NCBI RefSeq assembly: GCF_002094885.1 | Contig: NZ_MSIT01000015.1 | Location: forward strand, 1 to 56,574 | Source of the DNA: Salibaculum halophilum | GTDB lineage: Bacteria; Pseudomonadota; Alphaproteobacteria; Rhodobacterales; Rhodobacteraceae | DNA: 56,574 bases | Direction of reading: 5' to 3' | Part shown: piece after piece, positions 28,249 to 37,420 of the stretch | Position numbering within the stretch: the stretch's first letter is position 1 | How the letters are laid out: each line of letters begins with the position of its first letter | Notes under the pieces: generated by a model | Seen by the model: only the letters and a program-made list of their open reading frames with translations | Databases searched by the model: none | What the model was told of the DNA's origin: nothing | Program-made: the position numbers and the translations under genes

Positions 28249-29655
28249 TCAGCAGCTGTAGTAGAGCTTGAACTCGACCGGGTGCGGTGTGTGCTCGTAG
28301 GCGTAGACCTCTTCCCACTTGAGCTCCAGGTAGCCGTCGATCTGTTCCTTGGAGAAGACGTCGCCGGCCAGCAGGAACTCGTGGTCGGCCTCCAGGCTTT
28401 CCAGCGCCTCGCGAAGGCTGGAACAAACGGTGGGGATGTCGGCCAGCTCCTCGGGCGGCAGGTCGTAGAGGTCCTTGTCCGAGGACGGGCCCGGGTCGAT
28501 CTTGTTCTTGATCCCGTCCAGCCCGGCCATCAGCAGCGCCGAGAAGCACAGGTAGGGGTTGGCCGAGGGGTCGGGGAAGCGGGCCTCGACGCGCTTGGCC
28601 TTGGGGCTCTCGGTCCAGGGGATGCGGATACAGCCCGAGCGGTTGCGGGCCGAGTAGGCGCGCAGGACCGGCGCCTCGAAACCGGGGATCAGGCGCTTGT
28701 AGGAGTTGGTCGCCGGGTTGGTAAAGGCGTTCAGCGTCTTGGCGTGCTTGAGCAGACCGCCGATGAACCACAGCGCCTCCTGGCTGAGGTCGGCATACTT
28801 GTCGCCGGCGAAGAGCGGCTTGTTGTCCTTCCAGACCGACATGTTGACATGCATGCCGGTGCCGTTGTCGCCCGCGACGGGCTTGGGCATGAAGGTGGCC
28901 GATTTGCCGTAGGCCTGCGCCACGTTGTGGATGACATACTTGTATTTCTGCAGCTCGTCGGCCTGCCGGGTCAGGCTGTCGAAAATCAGGCCCAGCTCAT
29001 GCTGGCAACTGGCGACCTCGTGGTGGTGCTTGTCCACCTTCATGCCCAGCCGCTTCATGGTCGAGAGCATTTCCGAGCGGATGTCCTGGCCGTCGTCGAT
29101 CGGGTTGACCGGGAAATAGCCGCCCTTGACGCCCGGGCGGTGGCCGGTGTTGCCCATCTCGTATTCGGTATCGGTGTTCCACGAGGCGTCAAGCGCGTCG
29201 ATCTCGTAGGCGACCTTGTTGATGGCGACCGAGTAGCGCACGTCGTCAAACAGGAAGAACTCGGCCTCGGGGCCGAAGAAGGCCGCGTCGCCGATGCCGC
29301 TGGATTTCAGGTAGGCTTCGGCGCGTTCGGCGGTGCCGCGGGGGTCGCGGTCATAGCCCTCGCCGGTGTCGGGCTCGACGATGGAACAGTGCATGCACAG
29401 GGTCTTCTCGGCATAGAAGGGGTCCATGTAGGCGCTGTCGGTGTCGGGCATGAGCTTCATGTCGGACTGGTCGATGGACTTCCAGCCTTGGATCGACGAG
29501 CCGTCGAACATGAAGCCTTCCTCCAGGAAGTCCTCGTCGACCTCGTCGGCGATCAGCGTGACGTGCTGCAGCTTGCCGCGCGGGTCGGTGAAACGGATAT
29601 CGACATACTCGATCTCCTCGTCCTTGATCGTCTTGAGAACGTCAGCTTTGCTCAT
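28249..29655 (-). CDS. glnA: glutamine synthetase, type I
   Basis: A 468-residue GlnA, the normal type I length, making glutamine from glutamate, ammonia and ATP. Motifs include [17 protein letters not shown], the ATP-site block [16 protein letters not shown] and the adenylylation-site loop LYDLPPEE with its tyrosine near residue 397, which indicates GlnE-controlled activity. It lies 45 bases downstream of glnB, a common alphaproteobacterial operon. A partial copy of its 3' end lies 2 kb away. Confidence 0.97.
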   Translation of the reverse strand: MSKADVLKTIKDEEIEYVDIRFTDPRGKLQHVTLIADEVDEDFLEEGFMFDGSSIQGWKSIDQSDMKLMPDTDSAYMDPFYAEKTLCMHCSIVEPDTGEGYDRDPRGTAERAEAYLKSSGIGDAAFFGPEAEFFLFDDVRYSVAINKVAYEIDALDASWNTDTEYEMGNTGHRPGVKGGYFPVNPIDDGQDIRSEMLSTMKRLGMKVDKHHHEVASCQHELGLIFDSLTRQADELQKYKYVIHNVAQAYGKSATFMPKPVAGDNGTGMHVNMSVWKDNKPLFAGDKYADLSQEALWFIGGLLKHAKTLNAFTNPATNSYKRLIPGFEAPVLRAYSARNRSGCIRIPWTESPKAKRVEARFPDPSANPYLCFSALLMAGLDGIKNKIDPGPSSDKDLYDLPPEELADIPTVCSSLREALESLEADHEFLLAGDVFSKEQIDGYLELKWEEVYAYEHTPHPVEFKLYYSC

Positions 29656-29700
29656 GTCTCTAGTCTTCCCCTGCTGTCATGTTGGGTGATGTGGATCGGA

Positions 29701-30078
<378 letters not shown>

Positions 30079-30218
30079 TCAGACCACTTCCCGCCGGGGG
30101 CCTCAATCCGGTAGGGTAGCTACAGGGGCGGGAGCGGGCCGAATCCGCGGGCGCTGCCCAATTTTTATGCAAATCGGCGCGAGGGTGTGCGGAATTGAAT
30201 CGCCGGGGTGCTGAAACC

Positions 30219-31742
30219 ATGACCGACCTGCTGACCGCCGCACAAATGCGCGCCATCGAGGGTGCGGCCATCGAGTCAGGCGCGGCAACGGGGCTTGACC
30301 TGATGGAACGCGCCGGCCGGGCGCTGGTCGCGGCCGTGGTCGCGCACTGGCCGGTGCTTGGGCAAGGGCCGCACCGGGCCGTGGTGCTTTGCGGCCCCGG
30401 CAACAACGGCGGCGACGGCTTCGTCGTGGCGCGCCTGCTGGCAGACCGGGGCTGGACGGTCGAGGTGGCGCTTTTCGGGGCGGCGCAGAACCTGCCGCCG
30501 GATGCGCGGGCCAATCACGACCGGTGGGGCGGCCCGGTGGCCGATCTTGCGGCGCCGGGGATGCTGGCGGGCCGCGCCGCGCCGGACCTCGTGGTGGATG
30601 CGCTCTTCGGCACCGGCGCGCGACGGCCCATTGAGAGGCCGCTCGCGCAGGTGGTGGCCGAGACGGCGCGGCTGCGGGCGCAGGGCGCCCGGGTGGTCGC
30701 GGTCGATCTGCCCTCGGGCCTGTGTTCGGACAGCGGGCGGCCCCTGGGTGCTTGCATCACGGCGGACCTGTGCGTTGCCTTTCACCGGGCCAAGCCGGGG
30801 CATCACCTTGCCGAGGGGCCGGCGCACTGCGGCCGGCTGAAGGTCGTGCCGATCGGGCTGGACGACAAGGTGCCCGACGCGGCCGAGCGCGTCACCCTGA
30901 CCGGCCCGGCGCCCGGCCTGGCGATAAAGACGGAGGCGGGCCACAAGTACGCCCATGGCCATGCGCTGGTCCTGTCGGGCGGGCCGGGCCAGACCGGCGC
31001 AGCGCGGCTGGCCGCGCGCGCGGCGCTGCGGATCGGGGCGGGGCTTGTCACGCTGGGCGTGCCGCCGGCGGCCCAGCAGGAGGCGGCGGCGCAGCTCACG
31101 GCCGTCATGCTGGCGCGCCTGGGCGACGCCGCGGCGCTGCGGGATGCTCTGGCGGACGGTCGGATCACCGCGCTCTGCTTCGGGCCGGCACTGGGGTTGG
31201 GCAAGGACCGCCGCCCGCTGATCGAGGCGGCCCTGCGAAGCGGGCGCGCGGCGGTGCTGGATGCCGATGCGCTCGGCCATCTGGCCGCCGACCCGGCGCT
31301 CTTTGCGCTTTTGCACGACCGCTGCGTGTTGACGCCGCACGGGGGCGAGTTCGCCCGGTTGTTCCCCGATCTGGCCGAAAAACTTGACGGCGTGCCCGAC
31401 GCGGGCCCGGCCTTTTCCCGGGTCGACGCGGCCCGTGCGGCGGCCGCCCGGGCCGGCTGCACGGTGGTGCTGAAGGGGCCGGACACGGTGATCGCCAGTC
31501 CCGATGGTCCCGGTGCCATCAATTCGAGCACCCGCGACCGGGCGGCGCCCTGGCTGGCCACGGCCGGATCGGGCGATGTTCTGGCGGGGATCATCACGGG
31601 GCTGCTGGCCCGCGGGCTAGCCCCGCAGCGGGCGTCCGAGGCCGGGGCCTGGCTGCACACCGAATGCGCATTGTCCGTCGGGCCAGGCCTGATCGCCGAG
31701 GACCTGCCCGAGCAACTGCCCGAGGTTCTGCGGAGCCTCTAG
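30219..31742 (+). CDS. nnr: bifunctional NAD(P)H-hydrate epimerase / ADP-dependent NAD(P)H-hydrate dehydratase
   Basis: A 507-residue fused repair enzyme. The N-terminal YjeF-type epimerase (about 1-215) has CGPGNNGGDGFVVARLLA, and the C-terminal ribokinase-like dehydratase (about 235-507) has LTPHGGEFARLF, then STRDRAAPWLATAGSGDVLAG. It restores hydrated NADH and NADPH. ATG 30219 (MTDLLTAAQMRAIE) is the family start. Confidence 0.94.
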   Translation: MTDLLTAAQMRAIEGAAIESGAATGLDLMERAGRALVAAVVAHWPVLGQGPHRAVVLCGPGNNGGDGFVVARLLADRGWTVEVALFGAAQNLPPDARANHDRWGGPVADLAAPGMLAGRAAPDLVVDALFGTGARRPIERPLAQVVAETARLRAQGARVVAVDLPSGLCSDSGRPLGACITADLCVAFHRAKPGHHLAEGPAHCGRLKVVPIGLDDKVPDAAERVTLTGPAPGLAIKTEAGHKYAHGHALVLSGGPGQTGAARLAARAALRIGAGLVTLGVPPAAQQEAAAQLTAVMLARLGDAAALRDALADGRITALCFGPALGLGKDRRPLIEAALRSGRAAVLDADALGHLAADPALFALLHDRCVLTPHGGEFARLFPDLAEKLDGVPDAGPAFSRVDAARAAAARAGCTVVLKGPDTVIASPDGPGAINSSTRDRAAPWLATAGSGDVLAGIITGLLARGLAPQRASEAGAWLHTECALSVGPGLIAEDLPEQLPEVLRSL

Positions 31743-31766
31743 GCGGGCCGGCAGTGCCCCGTCGGA

Positions 31767-32234
31767 TCAATCCGCGGCCGTGGCAACCTCGAGCCCGTCG
31801 GCATAAAGGATGTGGGAGAGGTCGAAGACCGGGTCCCAGAGCGTCATGCGGCGCGGTGCCAGCTGGCGGACGAATTCGCCGTCCAGCAACCGGTGCGCCT
31901 TGACCGTCGCCACCTCGGTGCCGAAGAGCGCCCTGGCGCGCCAATCGCGCACGTGAAGCCGCGTTTCGGGCCCCAGCAGCATGGTCTTGTCCGGACGGGT
32001 GTGGCCCAGCGAGCCGGCCTTGACCTCGACCGGGGCGAGGGTGACCTCCCGGTGCCGCAGCGCCTTGAGGATCGCGACGCCGCTGTCGCGGGTGATGACC
32101 TTGCAGCCGGGCACCAGGTCCTCGACCAGGGTTTCGCCCTGCAGGGTCAATACGATGGTGCCGGCGGCCAACCCTGCCGCGGGCATGGTCTTGGCGTCCG
32201 GTTCGACGGTCTTGTCTCTCAGGTCCTGCTGCAT
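31767..32234 (-). CDS. Hint-domain protein lacking the catalytic cysteine
   Basis: A 155-residue protein related to the C-terminal Hint (Hedgehog/intein) domain of Rhodobacterales secreted proteins. GTIVLTLQGETLVEDLVPG corresponds to GTLIETPDGPRPVETLSAG in the neighbouring gene. The block HVRDWRARALFGTEVATVKAHRLL follows the same order as SPQHRILVDGWRAEMLFAEP. The nucleophilic Cys before the GT motif (CFTPGT) is replaced (LAAGT), so protein splicing or self-cleavage is unlikely. It is divergent from the second Hint gene. Confidence 0.75.
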   Translation of the reverse strand: MQQDLRDKTVEPDAKTMPAAGLAAGTIVLTLQGETLVEDLVPGCKVITRDSGVAILKALRHREVTLAPVEVKAGSLGHTRPDKTMLLGPETRLHVRDWRARALFGTEVATVKAHRLLDGEFVRQLAPRRMTLWDPVFDLSHILYADGLEVATAAD

Positions 32235-32434
32235 GGCATTCTCGCTCCTGATGTCCTAGCCTCGGGTTTTTTCGCCAGATTGTGGCAAAAACGGGATGCT
32301 GTCATGTCCTTTTGGTGTGCCCGGCCGGCCACAGCGCCCTGACAGGTGCGATTTTTCTAGCGGTGTTGCGGTGAAGACTCTGCTAACAAAACATCAAACA
32401 AGGACGCGTCGGCCGAAACGGCGCGTGTGAGGCA

Positions 32435-33487
32435 ATGGCGAAATACGATTTCTGGGCGTTGGGCGAGACCTCCGTCACCGTGTCCGGTGGCGGGCAACTC
32501 GATGGTGTCAATCAGGGTGATGGCTCGCACCTTGTCGGTCTGAATATCACCCTCAACTACACGAATTTCGAAGAGATCACGCTCAAGGACAACGATTGGA
32601 ACTTCGACGATAACGACTCGCAGCAAAAGCTGCACCAGAGCCAGACGTTCGATGGCACGACGTATGGCAACAACACCAAAGTCGAGGCCGAGTACCAGAT
32701 CACGCTGACGGACCCGAACACGGGCGACGCGTACCAGGCGCTGGCGCTGAACTTCAACAATTCCTCGCCGGCCTATGGCACTGTCGAGGGGCTGGTGTTT
32801 CTCGACATGCTTCCGCCCGAGGGCGTGGCGCTGAAGGTGACCGACGCGGCTGAAGGGCCCGGGTCCTTCGGCCAGCCTTCGATCCCCGAAGCGGACATCG
32901 TGCCCTGTTTCACCCCGGGCACCCTCATCGAGACGCCGGATGGGCCGCGCCCGGTCGAAACCCTGTCGGCGGGCGACATGGTTCTGACAGTGGACAACGG
33001 GCCGCAGCGGCTGACCTGGGCCGGGCAGACGCATGTGCCCAGCTTGCGGCTGGCCCTGCATCCGCAATTGCGCCCCGTTCTGATCCGCGCCCATGCGCTG
33101 GGCCGCGGCCGGCCGGCGCGGGACATGCAGGTCTCGCCCCAGCATCGCATCCTCGTGGACGGGTGGCGCGCCGAGATGCTCTTTGCCGAACCCGAGGTAC
33201 TGGTCGCCGCTGCCCATCTGGTGAACGAGTCCACGATCCTGCGCTGCCCCGAGGTGCGCGAAGTGACCTATATCCACCTGCAATGCGCGGCGCACGAAGT
33301 GCTGATCTCCGACGGTCTGCCGACCGAGAGCTTCAACCCCGGCCCCGTGGTCCTGCGCCAGATGGACCGCGCCGCGCGCGACGAGTTGCAGGCGCTGTTT
33401 CCCGATCACGATCTGCTTGACCGCGCCCCCTTCGCGGCGGCGCGGCCCATGCTGCGCCGGGCCGAGGCCGCGCTCCTGGCCGGGTAA
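32435..33487 (+). CDS. Hint-domain protein with an N-terminal beta-rich domain
   Basis: A 350-residue protein. Residues 1-155 are Asn/Asp/Gly/Thr-rich and probably a beta-sandwich (LGETSVTVSGGGQ). From about 165 a Hint_2 domain starts with the nucleophile in CFTPGTLIETPDGPRPVE and continues with MQVSPQHRILVDGW, the histidine block. Such proteins in this bacterial group are often exported without a Sec signal and may self-cleave at the Cys; here that is inferred. No Sec signal peptide is visible. Confidence 0.8.
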   Translation: MAKYDFWALGETSVTVSGGGQLDGVNQGDGSHLVGLNITLNYTNFEEITLKDNDWNFDDNDSQQKLHQSQTFDGTTYGNNTKVEAEYQITLTDPNTGDAYQALALNFNNSSPAYGTVEGLVFLDMLPPEGVALKVTDAAEGPGSFGQPSIPEADIVPCFTPGTLIETPDGPRPVETLSAGDMVLTVDNGPQRLTWAGQTHVPSLRLALHPQLRPVLIRAHALGRGRPARDMQVSPQHRILVDGWRAEMLFAEPEVLVAAAHLVNESTILRCPEVREVTYIHLQCAAHEVLISDGLPTESFNPGPVVLRQMDRAARDELQALFPDHDLLDRAPFAAARPMLRRAEAALLAG

Positions 33488-33549
33488 GGGATTTTGCGCT
33501 CGCGTCCCCCGGGCGGCTTTGCTATGCGAGCCCTGCCTTGGCGGGCTGT

Positions 33550-33634
33550 GCGGGTGTGGCGGAACTGGTAGACGCACTTGGTTTAGGTCCAAGCGCCGCA
33601 AGGCGTGGGGGTTCGAGTCCCTCCACCCGCACCA
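33550..33634 (+). tRNA. tRNA-Leu (anticodon UAG)
   Basis: An 85-base sequence with encoded CCA. The acceptor stem GCGGGTG pairs with CACCCGC; the anticodon stem CTTGG/CCAAG holds loop TTTAGGT with anticodon TAG; a variable arm of class II size (GCGCCGCAAGGCGT) and the T-arm GGGGGTTCGAGTCCCTC follow. It decodes CUA and, by wobble, other CUN codons. Confidence 0.96.
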
Positions 33635-33763
33635 TCGCTGTACGGCCGGGCCGCCCCCGGGGCCGTGAATCGCCTTGCGCCGTGCCGCGCCGACCCCTAG
33701 AACGCCCCTGATTTTGACCGCCGCGGACGCCTCCGCGGCCCCCATGCTATGGACAAGGACGAC

Positions 33764-35098
33764 ATGCAGGTCACCGAAACGCTCAACGAAGGTCTCAAGC
33801 GCGGCTACGAGATCACCGTCACCGCCGACGAACTGGACCAGAAGGTCACCGACAAGCTGGTCGAGGCCCAGCCCGAGGTGGAAATGAAGGGCTTCCGCAA
33901 GGGCAAGGTGCCGCTGCCGCTGCTGAAAAAGCAGTTCGGCCAGCGTCTGCTGGGCGAGGCCATGCAGGAGGCCGTTGACGGGGCCATGTCGCAGCACTTC
34001 GAGGACACCGGCGACAAGCCCGCCGCGCAGCCGTCGGTCGAGATGGTCGACGGCGAGGGCTGGAAGGAAGGCCAGGACGTCAAGGTCAAGATGACCTACG
34101 AGCGCCTGCCCGAGGTGCCCGAGGTCGACTTCGGCCAGATCAAGCTGGAGCGCATGGTCGTCACGCCCACCGACGCCGACGTGACCGAGGCGCTGGAAAA
34201 CCTGGCCCAAAGCGCCCAGAACTTCGAGGATCGCGAGGAGGGGGCCGCGGCGCAGGATGGCGACCAGGTGGTCTTCGACTTCGTCGGCAAGGTCGACGGC
34301 GAACCCTTCGAGGGCGGCGCCTCGGAGGATTTCGCGCTGGTGCTGGGTTCGGGCCAGTTCATCCCCGGCTTCGAGGAGCAGATCGTCGGTGTGAAAGCGG
34401 GCGAGGAAAAGACCGTCGAGGTCACCTTCCCCGAGGACTACGGCGCCGAACACCTGGCCGGCCAGACAGCGACCTTCGATTGCACCATCAAGGCGGTCAA
34501 GGCCCCGGCCAAGGCCGAGATCAACGACGACCTGGCCACCCAGTACGGGGCCGAGGACCTCGAGGCGCTCAAGGGCCAGATCCGCGAGCGGCTGGAAAGC
34601 GAATTCGGCACCGCCGCGCGGGCCGTGGCCAAGCGCGCCCTGCTCGACGAGCTGGACAAGGCGGTGGAGTTCGACCTGCCCGAGGGGCTGGTCGAGACCG
34701 AGGCCAAGCAGATCGCGCATCAACTCTGGCACGAGGAAAACCCGGAGGTCGAGGGCCATGATCACCCCGAGATCGAACCCACCGAGGAACACGTCGCGCT
34801 GGCTCGCCGGCGGGTCAAGCTGGGGCTCTACCTGGCCGAGGTCGGCCAGGCCGAGGAGGTGGAGGTCTCGGACAGCGAGTTCACCCAGGCGGTCATGGAA
34901 CAGGCCCGCCAGTACCCGGGGCAGGAACGCCAGTTCTTCGAGTTCGTGCAGCAGAACCAGCAAATGCAGCAGCAGATCCGCGCCCCCCTGTTCGAGGACA
35001 AGGTCGTCGACCTGATCCTCGAAAAGGCCGATGTCACGGAGAAGGAGGTCACCAAGGACGACCTGCAAAAGGCCGTCGAGGCGCTGGAAGACGAATAG
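33764..35098 (+). CDS. tig: trigger factor
   Basis: A 444-residue chaperone and prolyl isomerase bound to the ribosome exit. The ribosome-binding domain has the signature [17 protein letters not shown], the FKBP-like domain (about 155-245) has [20 protein letters not shown], and the helical C-terminal domain has the substrate cradle. ATG 33764 ([15 protein letters not shown]) is the family start; an ATG 15 bases upstream is open but not family-like. Confidence 0.96.
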   Translation: MQVTETLNEGLKRGYEITVTADELDQKVTDKLVEAQPEVEMKGFRKGKVPLPLLKKQFGQRLLGEAMQEAVDGAMSQHFEDTGDKPAAQPSVEMVDGEGWKEGQDVKVKMTYERLPEVPEVDFGQIKLERMVVTPTDADVTEALENLAQSAQNFEDREEGAAAQDGDQVVFDFVGKVDGEPFEGGASEDFALVLGSGQFIPGFEEQIVGVKAGEEKTVEVTFPEDYGAEHLAGQTATFDCTIKAVKAPAKAEINDDLATQYGAEDLEALKGQIRERLESEFGTAARAVAKRALLDELDKAVEFDLPEGLVETEAKQIAHQLWHEENPEVEGHDHPEIEPTEEHVALARRRVKLGLYLAEVGQAEEVEVSDSEFTQAVMEQARQYPGQERQFFEFVQQNQQMQQQIRAPLFEDKVVDLILEKADVTEKEVTKDDLQKAVEALEDE

Positions 35099-35127
35099 GC
35101 AACGGCGCGTGTCACCGTTTCTGGAAT

Positions 35128-35154
35128 AAGGGCCGCCTGTGGGCGGCCCTTTTT
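35128..35154 (+). terminator. terminator of tig
   Basis: A 10-bp stem AAGGGCCGCC/GGCGGCCCTT with loop TGTG, followed by TTT, lies 30 bases after the tig stop. Confidence 0.88.
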
Positions 35155-35202
35155 GCGTCAGGCATCGCTTGTCAGCGGCTGCACGTCTTCGGAGCTCATG
35201 AT

Positions 35203-35235
35203 AAAAAAACCGCCCGTGGCCGGGCCACGGGCGGT
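35203..35235 (-). terminator. terminator of the rpsF-rpsR-rplI operon
   Basis: A 12-bp perfect stem ACCGCCCGTGGC/GCCACGGGCGGT with a 3-base loop, followed on the minus strand by seven T residues, lies 28 bases beyond the rplI stop. Confidence 0.9.
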
Positions 35236-35262
35236 TCGGATTTCGCGATGCTATAGTTGGCG

Positions 35263-35898
35263 TCAGCCCTTGGCGGTGTCGTCCTCGCCGCTCTCGGGCG
35301 TTTCAACCAGGCCCGAGGCGCCATCTTCGAGGTCGTCGAGCTGCGAGGCGCCGATGTCGTCGAACAGCTCTTGGATCTCGAACTCGGCGGCGGCTTCTTC
35401 CTCAGCGGCAAGGTCCTGGATGGACTTGCCCGAGGCCTGGACCTCGGCCTCTTCGGGCGAGCGGGCCACGTTCAGGGTAATCGTCGCCTCGACCTCGGGA
35501 TGCAGGTGGATGGTGACGTCGCGCAGGCCAAGGGTCTTGATGGGATCGCCGATCACGACCTGCTTGCGGTCGATGTCGTAGCCCTGCGCCTTGGCCTCGC
35601 GCTCGATGTCGCGTGGCGAGACCGAGCCGTAGAGCGACCCGCCGTCGGAGGCGGCGCGAATCACAACAAAGGTTGCCCCGTCGAGCTTGGTGGCCAGCGC
35701 TTCGGCTTCCTTGCGGGTCTCGAGGTTGCGGGCCTCGAGCTGGGCCTTCTGATCCTCGAAGGCCTTCAGGTTGGTCGCGTTGGCGCGCAGCGCCTTGCGC
35801 TGGGGCAACAGGTAATTGCGCGCATAGCCTTGCCGGACGGAGACGACGTCGCCCATCTGGCCCAGCTTGGCGACGCGTTCGAGAAGGATGATATCCAT
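35263..35898 (-). CDS. rplI: 50S ribosomal protein bL9
   Basis: A 211-residue bL9 starting [21 protein letters not shown], with the N-terminal rRNA-binding domain, the long connecting helix (about 40-75) and the C-terminal domain. It is about 60 residues longer than E. coli L9, owing to an acidic, Glu/Ala-rich tail ([19 protein letters not shown]) that is usual in this bacterial group. An upstream in-frame start (35940) is not used by homologues. Last gene of the rpsF-rpsR-rplI operon. Confidence 0.95.
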   Translation of the reverse strand: MDIILLERVAKLGQMGDVVSVRQGYARNYLLPQRKALRANATNLKAFEDQKAQLEARNLETRKEAEALATKLDGATFVVIRAASDGGSLYGSVSPRDIEREAKAQGYDIDRKQVVIGDPIKTLGLRDVTIHLHPEVEATITLNVARSPEEAEVQASGKSIQDLAAEEEAAAEFEIQELFDDIGASQLDDLEDGASGLVETPESGEDDTAKG

Positions 35899-35911
35899 TT
35901 TGCGGGTCTCC

Positions 35912-36139
35912 TTACTTGACCGAGTAGGGCAGCAGGGCAAGGAACCGGGCGCGCTTGATGGCCTGGGCCAGCTTGCGCTGGTTCTTGGCGCCCACGGCCG
36001 TAATGCGGCTGGGAACGATCTTGCCGCGCTCGGAAATGTAGCGCTGCAGAAGCTTGGTGTCCTTGTAGTCGATCTTGGGAGCGTTCTCGCCCTCGAAGGG
36101 ATCGGTCTTGCGGCGGCGGAAAAACGGTTTGGCTGCCAT
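35912..36139 (-). CDS. rpsR: 30S ribosomal protein bS18
   Basis: A 75-residue bS18 with the signature [19 protein letters not shown] and the basic C-terminus [20 protein letters not shown]. It binds bS6 in the 30S platform, and the two are co-encoded here. Confidence 0.96.
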   Translation of the reverse strand: MAAKPFFRRRKTDPFEGENAPKIDYKDTKLLQRYISERGKIVPSRITAVGAKNQRKLAQAIKRARFLALLPYSVK

Positions 36140-36168
36140 GATTTATGGTCCTTTCCTGATGCGGTGGT

Positions 36169-36513
36169 TTAACGGCGCTCGCGACGGTCGTCGCGTTTCT
36201 GCATCTGCACGGAGGGGCCCTCCTGGTGCGCGTCGACCTTGATGGTCATCACGCGCATCACGTCGTCATGCAGGCGCATCAGGCGTTCCATCTCCTGCAC
36301 GGCCGGTGCCGGGGCATCGGTCCGCATCATGGCATAGTGGCCCTTGCGGTTCTTCTTGATCTTGTAGGCCATCGTCTTGACGCCCCAGTATTCCGATCCG
36401 ACGAGCGTGCCGCCGTTGTCCGACAGGACGGTTCCGAAATGGTCGACGAGGCTCTCAGCCTGCGCGTTGGACAGGTCCTGACGCGCGATAAAGACATGCT
36501 CGTAAAGCGGCAT
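36169..36513 (-). CDS. rpsF: 30S ribosomal protein bS6
   Basis: A 114-residue bS6 starting MPLYEHVFIARQDLS at 36513, with WGVKTMAYKIKKNRKGHYAMM in the central strand region and a basic tail. It is first in the operon. In-frame codons upstream to 36579 are open but correspond to the 5' leader. Confidence 0.95.
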   Translation of the reverse strand: MPLYEHVFIARQDLSNAQAESLVDHFGTVLSDNGGTLVGSEYWGVKTMAYKIKKNRKGHYAMMRTDAPAPAVQEMERLMRLHDDVMRVMTIKVDAHQEGPSVQMQKRDDRRERR

Positions 36514-36587
36514 GTGCACTCCATTCATGTTGCGGCGCATTTCAAAGGGCGGGCAATTCATCTTCCGCACCCGGCCCACGAGAGACT

Positions 36588-36609
36588 GCGCTGTTCATCG
36601 GTGTTGCGC
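36588..36609 (-). promoter_or_regulatory. possible bS6:bS18 autoregulatory leader hairpin
   Basis: In the rpsF mRNA leader, about 75 bases before the start, GCGC and GCGC enclose AACACCGAUGAACA. Leaders of rpsF-rpsR operons in many bacteria bind the S6:S18 complex through a hairpin with a CCG element. The CCG is present here, but the fold was judged by eye. Confidence 0.35.
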
Positions 36610-36621
36610 GGAAGATGGGGC

Positions 36622-36649
36622 CTTATACAGGTTGCGGCCTGCGCATCAA
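36622..36649 (-). promoter_or_regulatory. rpsF operon promoter
   Basis: On the minus strand TTGATG (36644-36649) and TATAAG (36622-36627) are separated by 16 bases, a good sigma-70 match. Transcription would start about 100 bases before the rpsF ATG. Confidence 0.6.
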
Positions 36650-36761
36650 GCCCCGGCGACGGGGGAGCGGGGCCGGGCAAGGTGTTTCCATCATGCCGCC
36701 CTCCGCGGGCCACATTGCGCGGGCACGCCTTTTTCGAGGGCAGCTTCAAGGGGGCAACAGG

Positions 36762-37340
36762 ATGGCGACTTTCACCGACGTCGGACAGACTTTTCCGGAA
36801 AGCGGCACCGGTCATGGGCCGTCATGGCCGGACCGGCCGTGGATCGAGAGGCAGGTCTGGGGCTACGAGGTAGTCCCGGCCGAAGCCGAACGCGGTGCGC
36901 TGGCGCTGGCGCGGGCGATCCTCACCCTGCTTGCCATGGCCTGCGTCCTGGCGGCGGCGGGGGTCTGGTTGATACCAGCGGAGGCCTGGGGCGGGCCGGG
37001 CCTGCTGCCGCGGCTGGGGCTGTCGGCGGCGCTGGGCGGCGCGGCGGCGGCGCTTCATGCGCAGGCGGTCACGCGGCGAGCGGTCCGGCTGCAGGTCGAC
37101 ACCGCGCGCGGCGAGCTGCGCGAGGTCGCGGATTCGGGTATCGGACGGGCGCATGTGTTGGGCGTTTACGGCTTCGACGCTGTCACGGATGTGGAGCTGC
37201 ACGGCGCGGGACAGCGTGGCCAGATCCGGGTCCAGTTGTCCTGCGGTGATGTTCTGCCCGCGGGCACCGGCGATCCGGCGGTCCTCGAGCCGTTCCGCGC
37301 GCGCCTTGTGCACGCCATCGGCCGTTCGGGCGCGGCCTGA
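36762..37340 (+). CDS. conserved two-span membrane protein of unknown function
   Basis: A 192-residue protein starting MATFTDVGQTFPESG at ATG 36762. It has two predicted spans at about 48-70 and 80-100 (LGLSAALGGAAAALHA), then a soluble domain with a beta-rich pattern (RRAVRLQVDTARGELREV, GQIRVQLSCGDVLPAG). I do not recognise the family. It lies between the ribosomal operon and fabD and is probably a Rhodobacterales core gene of unknown role. Confidence 0.65.
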   Translation: MATFTDVGQTFPESGTGHGPSWPDRPWIERQVWGYEVVPAEAERGALALARAILTLLAMACVLAAAGVWLIPAEAWGGPGLLPRLGLSAALGGAAAALHAQAVTRRAVRLQVDTARGELREVADSGIGRAHVLGVYGFDAVTDVELHGAGQRGQIRVQLSCGDVLPAGTGDPAVLEPFRARLVHAIGRSGAA

Positions 37341-37420
37341 GGCCGGCCCGCTTTGTTGTGCCGCGCGCCGGCTTCGGCTAGGTCCGGGGGGAACGGGGAC
37401 TCAGACGGGACAGCACATCG

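Noticed and set aside
32357-35068. A 903-codon minus-strand frame over a Hint gene, tRNA-Leu and tig
   Set aside because: It runs through a tRNA gene and opposes trigger factor; not a gene.
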